10,399 nt of DNA from Nitrososphaera sp. (GTDB taxonomy: Archaea; Thermoproteota; Nitrososphaeria; Nitrososphaerales; Nitrososphaeraceae). Location: positions 1 through 10,399 of the forward strand of contig JANWHJ010000078.1 of the NCBI GenBank assembly GCA_025450475.1, read 5' to 3'. The notes beneath the pieces are model-generated. The model saw nothing but the letters and a program-made list of their open reading frames with translations, made no database searches and was not told the origin of the DNA. Shown here in pieces: positions 6,592 through 10,399 of this stretch. Both the position numbers and the translations under genes were made by a program. The stretch's first letter is position 1. Each line of letters starts with the position of its first letter.

Positions 6592-6819
6592 GTGCTCTAC
6601 GGCAAGCCGCAGAGCGTCGTTTCAAAGGAAAAGCAGTTCATGGAAGTATTCAGGGGCCTTACCGGCACTGAAAACAACGATGTCGAGGAAAAGAGCTTTG
6701 TCGCGGAGTTGGTTAAGACGGGCAAGTTCAGCGACGAAGAGGCGAAAAAGTACATCCAGAAATTCAACCGAGAAGGCCAAATATTCGAACGAAGGCCGGG
6801 TTATTGGGCAAAGGCCTAA
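6592..6819 (+). CDS. MCM C-terminal winged-helix domain, detached from the ATPase by two TAG codons
   Basis: This is the C-terminal regulatory domain of MCM, encoded in the same frame as the ATPase part. It starts V-L-Y-G-K-P-Q-S-V-V-S-K, a typical linker, and continues with a winged-helix of about 60 residues: helix Q-F-M-E-V-F-R-G-L, then V-E-E-K-S-F-V-A-E-L-V-K-T-G-K-F, then D-E-E-A-K-K-Y-I-Q-K-F, and the wing G-Q-I-F-E-R-R-P-G-Y. The frame is intact to TAA and codon use matches the ATPase portion. If made separately, it could start at the GTG at 6592, with no Shine-Dalgarno motif, or at the ATG at 6640, preceded by AAAGGA about 10 nt upstream. It may instead be joined to MCM by stop-codon read-through. 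In archaeal MCMs this domain modulates ATPase and helicase activity and is not strictly needed for unwinding in vitro. Confidence 0.75.
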   Translation: MLYGKPQSVVSKEKQFMEVFRGLTGTENNDVEEKSFVAELVKTGKFSDEEAKKYIQKFNREGQIFERRPGYWAKA

Positions 6820-6824
6820 GTGCA

Positions 6825-6834
6825 TTTTTAAAAT
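6825..6834 (+). promoter_or_regulatory. TATA box for hel308
   Basis: TTTTTAAAAT lies just after the MCM TAA and is centred about 29 nt before the GTG at 6859. This spacing supports that GTG as the first codon of a nearly leaderless mRNA. Confidence 0.6.
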
Positions 6835-6858
6835 AGCGGACCTGCTTTACTTGTTAAA

Positions 6859-8994
6859 GTGTCATCTGCCATTACTGACGGCCCGCTGAAAGCGCTTCTT
6901 CTACACCTTGGCTATTCTTCGCTCTACCCTCCGCAGGAGATGGCGCTCGAACAGGGCATATTAGAGGGCAGGAGCATGCTCGTGACTACGCCGACAGCCA
7001 GCGGCAAGACGCTGATCGCAATGATGGCTATTCTCAATGCGGTGGAAAAGGGGAGCAAAGCAATCTACCTCACGCCGCTCCGCGCCCTTGCAAGCGAAAA
7101 GCACAACGATTTGAAAGTGCTTGAAAAACTCGACCTTGGAAGAAAGATCAGGGTGGCTTTGGCTACAAGCGACTATGACTCGTCGGGAAAAGAGCTTGCC
7201 GGCGCCGATGTAATCGTACTTACGAACGAAAAGATGGATACGCTCTTTCGGCACAATGCAGAGTGGCTCGGCGAAGTCGGGCTCTTCGTGTCAGACGAAG
7301 TGCACTTGATTGGCGATCGGGAAAGGGGTCCGACGCTTGAAATGATGCTGACAAAGATCCGCAAGCACTACTCACAGTCACAGGTAGTCGCACTATCCGC
7401 GACTGTGGTCAACTCAGACGAAGTAGCCGAGTGGCTCGATTGCGAGCTAGTGGAAAGCGGCTGGCGCCCAACAAAGCTGGTGGAGGGCGTCTATGAGTAC
7501 GGCAGCGTCAGGATGAATGACGGCAAGAAATTCCGCGTTGAAAGCTCGGGTGCGTCGTCTGCAGTCGACCTCGCCATCGACTCTCTTGACGGTGGCGGAC
7601 AGGCGCTTATTTTTGCGGAGACTAGGAAGAGGGCCGCTTCGTTCGCAGCGAAGGCTGCTGAAGGAGTCCACCGGCGTATAGACAAGGCCACGAAAGAGCT
7701 GCTCACCACGGTGTCAGCCGAGATCATCAACAAAGGCGACGACACTGAACTCACGATTACCTTGGCGCAGCTGGTCGGGAAGGGAGTCGCGTTCCACCAT
7801 GCCGGCCTTGGGCCGTCAAGCAGGAAGATAGTAGAGGACTCTTTCAAGAAGGGTGTGATAAAGCTCTTAGCTGCTACCCCTACTCTTTCCGCCGGGGTCA
7901 ACCTGCCGGCAAGGAGGGTTGTCATTGCAAGCGTAATGCGCTACGACTCTGACTATGGTGGCAGCGTTCCGATAAGCGTGCTCGAGTACAAGCAGCTGTG
8001 CGGTAGGGCGGGCAGGCCGAAATACGACACTTCTGGCGAAGCGATTATCGTGAGCGAGTCGGGCATGAACGCAGAGGAACTCTACGACCACTACGTTCTT
8101 GGCACCCCTGAGCCCCTGAGGTCGCAGCTCTCGAACGACAGCTCAGTACGGTTTCATCTGCTCTCAACAATATCAACAGTGCCAGGCATGAAAAAACCGG
8201 AGATCCAAGAGCTATTTGCCGCTACGCTCTATGCTTGCCAATATCGCAGCGCGACTGTGGAGTTCAAGGTAGAGTCTGCGCTCGACTACCTGAAGCAGGA
8301 AGGTCTAATAAAGTCAAAGAATGATCGCTACGTCGCGACAGAGTTTGGCAGGCGAACGTCGCTCCTATACATCAACCCTGCTACCGCCGTAGCGTTCAGG
8401 GACGCGCTGGAGCGCGTAGAGCGCGTACCTGGCAGACACACCCTTGGTTTTTTGCACCTGATAACGACGAGCGCTGATTTCTTTCCCAATCTGAAGCTCC
8501 GCAAAAAGGATCACGACGAGCTGGGTCTGTTGATAGAGAACCGGGGCGGCGAGCTATTGTACCAGATTAGCGAGTACGATTGTTCCCGCAGCTTCTGGGC
8601 GCTCTGCCAGTGGATTGAAGAGACAGCCGACAAGACATTGAACGATAGGATGGGTATCGAGCCGGGCGACATGCATAGGATGGCAGAGATGGGGGAGTGG
8701 CTTGCCCATTCTTTATATGAGGTCGCCAAGCTGTTGAGACGAGAGGACCTTCTACCAGAACTTTATTACCTTCGTACCAGAATAAAGTACGGCGTGAAAG
8801 AGGAGCTGCTACCGCTTGTTGCTCTGGAGGGCATCGGCCGGGTGAGGGCAAGGACGCTTTATGCAGCTGGCCTGACAGACGCCAGTAAGATTGCTAGTGC
8901 TCCACAAAAAGAGCTCGCTAGCATACCAAAGATTGGGCATACTGTAGCAGAAAAGCTGAAGGATCAATTAAAGAAGAAGTTGGGGCAGCAATAA
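6859..8994 (+). CDS. hel308: Hel308 superfamily 2 DNA helicase
   Basis: This is a 711-residue Ski2-like 3'-5' helicase of the Hel308 family, which acts at stalled forks and in recombination repair. The motifs run in order: Q motif L-Y-P-P-Q (about 22-26), motif I T43-T-P-T-A-S-G-K50-T, motif II D146-E-V-H149, motif III S180-A-T, motif IV F-A-E-T-R, motif V G346-V-N-L-P-A-R and motif VI Q379-L-C-G-R-A-G-R-P387. The remainder fits the winged helix and the long ratchet helix domain. A C-terminal helix-hairpin-helix contains E-G-I-G-R-V-R-A (about 657-664) and I-P-K-I-G-H. These last features distinguish Hel308 from other Ski2-type helicases. Length is normal. The GTG start is supported by the TATA box. 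The gene follows MCM and ends 3 nt before the next start, so it may be co-transcribed with the downstream membrane genes. Confidence 0.93.
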   Translation: MSSAITDGPLKALLLHLGYSSLYPPQEMALEQGILEGRSMLVTTPTASGKTLIAMMAILNAVEKGSKAIYLTPLRALASEKHNDLKVLEKLDLGRKIRVALATSDYDSSGKELAGADVIVLTNEKMDTLFRHNAEWLGEVGLFVSDEVHLIGDRERGPTLEMMLTKIRKHYSQSQVVALSATVVNSDEVAEWLDCELVESGWRPTKLVEGVYEYGSVRMNDGKKFRVESSGASSAVDLAIDSLDGGGQALIFAETRKRAASFAAKAAEGVHRRIDKATKELLTTVSAEIINKGDDTELTITLAQLVGKGVAFHHAGLGPSSRKIVEDSFKKGVIKLLAATPTLSAGVNLPARRVVIASVMRYDSDYGGSVPISVLEYKQLCGRAGRPKYDTSGEAIIVSESGMNAEELYDHYVLGTPEPLRSQLSNDSSVRFHLLSTISTVPGMKKPEIQELFAATLYACQYRSATVEFKVESALDYLKQEGLIKSKNDRYVATEFGRRTSLLYINPATAVAFRDALERVERVPGRHTLGFLHLITTSADFFPNLKLRKKDHDELGLLIENRGGELLYQISEYDCSRSFWALCQWIEETADKTLNDRMGIEPGDMHRMAEMGEWLAHSLYEVAKLLRREDLLPELYYLRTRIKYGVKEELLPLVALEGIGRVRARTLYAAGLTDASKIASAPQKELASIPKIGHTVAEKLKDQLKKKLGQQ

Positions 8995-8997
8995 CAA

Positions 8998-10020
8998 GTG
9001 CTGGATGTCGTTGACCTGATAATATATGGCGCGGCCGTTTCAACCATCTCATTCTTTGCCATCTTGCTCTTGATGCCTGCTGCCATCCGTTCGCTGACGG
9101 CAAAGGGGATGATGGTTCCCGACGCTCACAAGCGAGACAAGCCCATGATCCCGCGGCCAGCGGGGCCGGTGATAATGGCCGGCATCGCAGCCGCAGAGAT
9201 TACCCTCTATCTGTTGACAATGAACACCGCCGTGCTTGCTGTTCTGCTCTCTACAACGATAGCTTTCATTGTGGGCTATATCGACGATAGCAAGGTAATG
9301 CCCGGTTTGTTTAAGCCTGTTGCGCTCCTTGCGGCCGCTGTCCCGATCGTGGTGCTAGATGTTCTAGTTGGAGGAGTGCACGGGGACTCACTCAATCTCG
9401 TATTTGGCAGTGTGTTCATTCCACTACTATACGTCCCTTTAATATTCGTCATCATCCCGATCGCCGGCAACACCATCAACTCCATAGATGTGCTAAACGG
9501 AGTGGCGAGCGGCTTTATCATGATCGCGACGATCCCTCTTTTGACGAGCATTGCGATTTTCGGCAGCCACGAAGTGTTCCTTGCAGCTCTGCCTCTTTTG
9601 TTCGCGGCACTTGCGTTCTACAGGTCCCACAGGTTTCCGAGCAAGATATTCCCCGGTGACTCTGGAACCCTGCTGCTTGGCGCCCTGTATGGCGCGCTGG
9701 CAATCGCTGGTAGCTCTGAAATAATCGGAATCATTGCGCTCTTGCCTGCCGTCATGAACTCGTTCCTGTTCCTTGCAAGCGTCAAGCGCATAGTGGAGCA
9801 CCGGCAGGTCAAGGTGCGGCCAACCATTCTAACGGATGACTTCAAGCTAGCCGCGTCCATGGACCGGAAAGCGCCGGCTACGTTGGTGCGACTGATAGTT
9901 GTAGACGGGCCCCTCAGCGAAAAAGAGGTGGCCAATAAGATATTCAAGCTCGCTGGGTTTACAGCTCTTTTGGCATTTGCTTCGATCATCATCCAGTACT
10001 TTGTCATGGGGTTGGGATGA
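8998..10020 (+). CDS. GT4-family phospho-sugar transferase (MraY/WecA/AglH-like)
   Basis: This is a 340-residue polytopic membrane enzyme of the family that transfers a sugar-1-phosphate from a UDP-sugar to a polyprenyl or dolichyl phosphate, the first step of lipid-linked glycan assembly. About ten hydrophobic segments are visible. Family signatures are the first cytoplasmic loop G37-M-M-V-P-D-A-H-K-R-D-K-P-M-I-P-R-P, the catalytic Asp pair Y-I-D96-D97-S-K, the N158-T-I-N-S-I-D164-V-L-N-G loop and F218-P-G-D221-S-G. A basic loop, V-K-R-I-V-E-H-R-Q-V-K-V-R, lies later. In an archaeon this points to an AglH/ALG7-like role in N-glycosylation (GlcNAc-1-P transfer), but the sugar cannot be read from sequence. 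The GTG start is 3 nt after the hel308 stop and its TGA overlaps the next gene (ATGA), suggesting coupling in both directions. Confidence 0.88.
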   Translation: MLDVVDLIIYGAAVSTISFFAILLLMPAAIRSLTAKGMMVPDAHKRDKPMIPRPAGPVIMAGIAAAEITLYLLTMNTAVLAVLLSTTIAFIVGYIDDSKVMPGLFKPVALLAAAVPIVVLDVLVGGVHGDSLNLVFGSVFIPLLYVPLIFVIIPIAGNTINSIDVLNGVASGFIMIATIPLLTSIAIFGSHEVFLAALPLLFAALAFYRSHRFPSKIFPGDSGTLLLGALYGALAIAGSSEIIGIIALLPAVMNSFLFLASVKRIVEHRQVKVRPTILTDDFKLAASMDRKAPATLVRLIVVDGPLSEKEVANKIFKLAGFTALLAFASIIIQYFVMGLG

Positions 10021-10244
10021 TGGGGCTTGGCGGTCTAGTGCTATTCATAGCTGCGATGTGGGCGATGATACTTGCCGTCGCGGCGTTTCTGATTATCTTT
10101 GTCGCGCCACTAGAGGCGATTCTGCCTGCCGGCCGGCTAGCTGTGTCTGCAGTGCAGGCAGCCATTGCTATCGTCGCTGTGGTATTTCTGGTCCTGGGGT
10201 TGAGCAGGATGAAGGACACATACTTACATAGAAAGCTTGGATAG
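10017..10244 (+). CDS. Small two-helix membrane protein, unknown function
   Basis: This encodes a 75-residue protein. Two hydrophobic helices (about 4-30 and 43-62) are separated by a short P-L-E-A-I-L-P-A-G-R loop, and the chain ends in a basic tail (S-R-M-K-D-T-Y-L-H-R-K-L-G). I do not recognise a family. The first ATG overlaps the upstream transferase stop as ATGA, and a second ATG follows directly at 10020, so either could be used. This overlap suggests it is translated with the transferase and may work beside it in the membrane. The stop is TAG followed at once by TAA. Confidence 0.6.
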   Translation: MMGLGGLVLFIAAMWAMILAVAAFLIIFVAPLEAILPAGRLAVSAVQAAIAIVAVVFLVLGLSRMKDTYLHRKLG

Positions 10245-10312
10245 TAAGAACCTCTAGAGATAGCCTTCATAACCATTATGATTCTTGGGAGTATCTATTG
10301 AGTGAGTAAAGT

Positions 10313-10399
10313 GTGGGGGCATTGCAAAGCAATTTCGGGCTACCACTTTTGCTCGTGCTAGCGCTAGCCGTACCTGCAATACCGACAGACGTGCAGAGC
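10313..10399 (+). CDS. N-terminus of a probable secreted or membrane-anchored protein, cut by window edge
   Basis: Twenty-nine codons are visible from GTG at 10313, or 26 from TTG at 10322, with an in-frame TAA just upstream at 10307-10309. The peptide has a polar start followed by a hydrophobic core, G-L-P-L-L-L-V-L-A-L-A-V-P-A-I-P, and then polar residues. It resembles a signal peptide, with possible cleavage near P-A-I-P-T. A weak TATA-like ATTATGAT at 10275-10282 could drive it. Nothing can be said about function. Confidence 0.45.
   Translation, partial: MGALQSNFGLPLLLVLALAVPAIPTDVQS

Noticed and set aside
7491..7925. 144-codon reverse-strand open frame inside hel308
   Set aside because: It lies wholly opposite conserved Hel308 motifs, its translation is Ser/Thr-rich without domain features, and similar shadow frames occur opposite all large genes here.
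9618..10007. 129-codon reverse-strand open frame opposite the transferase
   Set aside because: It is antisense to the conserved F-P-G-D region and the following membrane helices. It has no promoter, ribosome site or recognisable motif.

Overview
The window looks like a chromosomal segment of an archaeon, most likely an ammonia-oxidising thaumarchaeon of the Nitrososphaera type. This is inferred from the archaeal replication genes (small RFC subunit, GINS, MCM, Hel308), TATA boxes placed about 25-30 nt before start codons with almost no leader, roughly balanced base composition, and the style of the MCM C-terminus. No mobile element, CRISPR array, rRNA or tRNA gene is visible. Genes are tightly packed and most intergenic spaces are under 160 bp.

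Region by region: 1-1464 is the 3' part of an FTR1-type iron permease gene whose start lies before the window. 1508-2473 encodes a radical SAM enzyme with extra C-terminal cysteines. 2551-3085 holds two small zinc-ribbon proteins, the first with a very acidic tail. The second converges on, and overlaps by 14 bp, the reverse-strand gene for the small clamp-loader subunit (rfcS, 4064-3072). A 153-bp divergent promoter region follows, with a TATA box facing each way and a block of two abutting palindromes. From it the forward GINS and MCM genes run, with an 8-bp overlap. Then come Hel308 (from its own TATA box), a GT4-family phosphoglycosyltransferase, a small two-helix membrane protein, and the first codons of a probable secreted protein that runs off the right edge.

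The genes at 3072-8994 form a DNA replication and repair neighbourhood: clamp loader, GINS plus MCM (the core of the replicative helicase) and the fork-repair helicase Hel308. The downstream transferase belongs to the family that starts lipid-linked glycan assembly, and it is separated from hel308 by only 3 nt.

The most striking observation is in MCM. The reading frame meets TAG at 6547-6549 and again at 6577-6579, yet the same frame continues with recognisable MCM sequence through the C-terminal winged-helix domain to a TAA at 6817-6819. Either the essential helicase is made as two pieces, or the UAG codons are read through, or this copy is degraded, or the sequence has errors. The sequence alone cannot decide between these.
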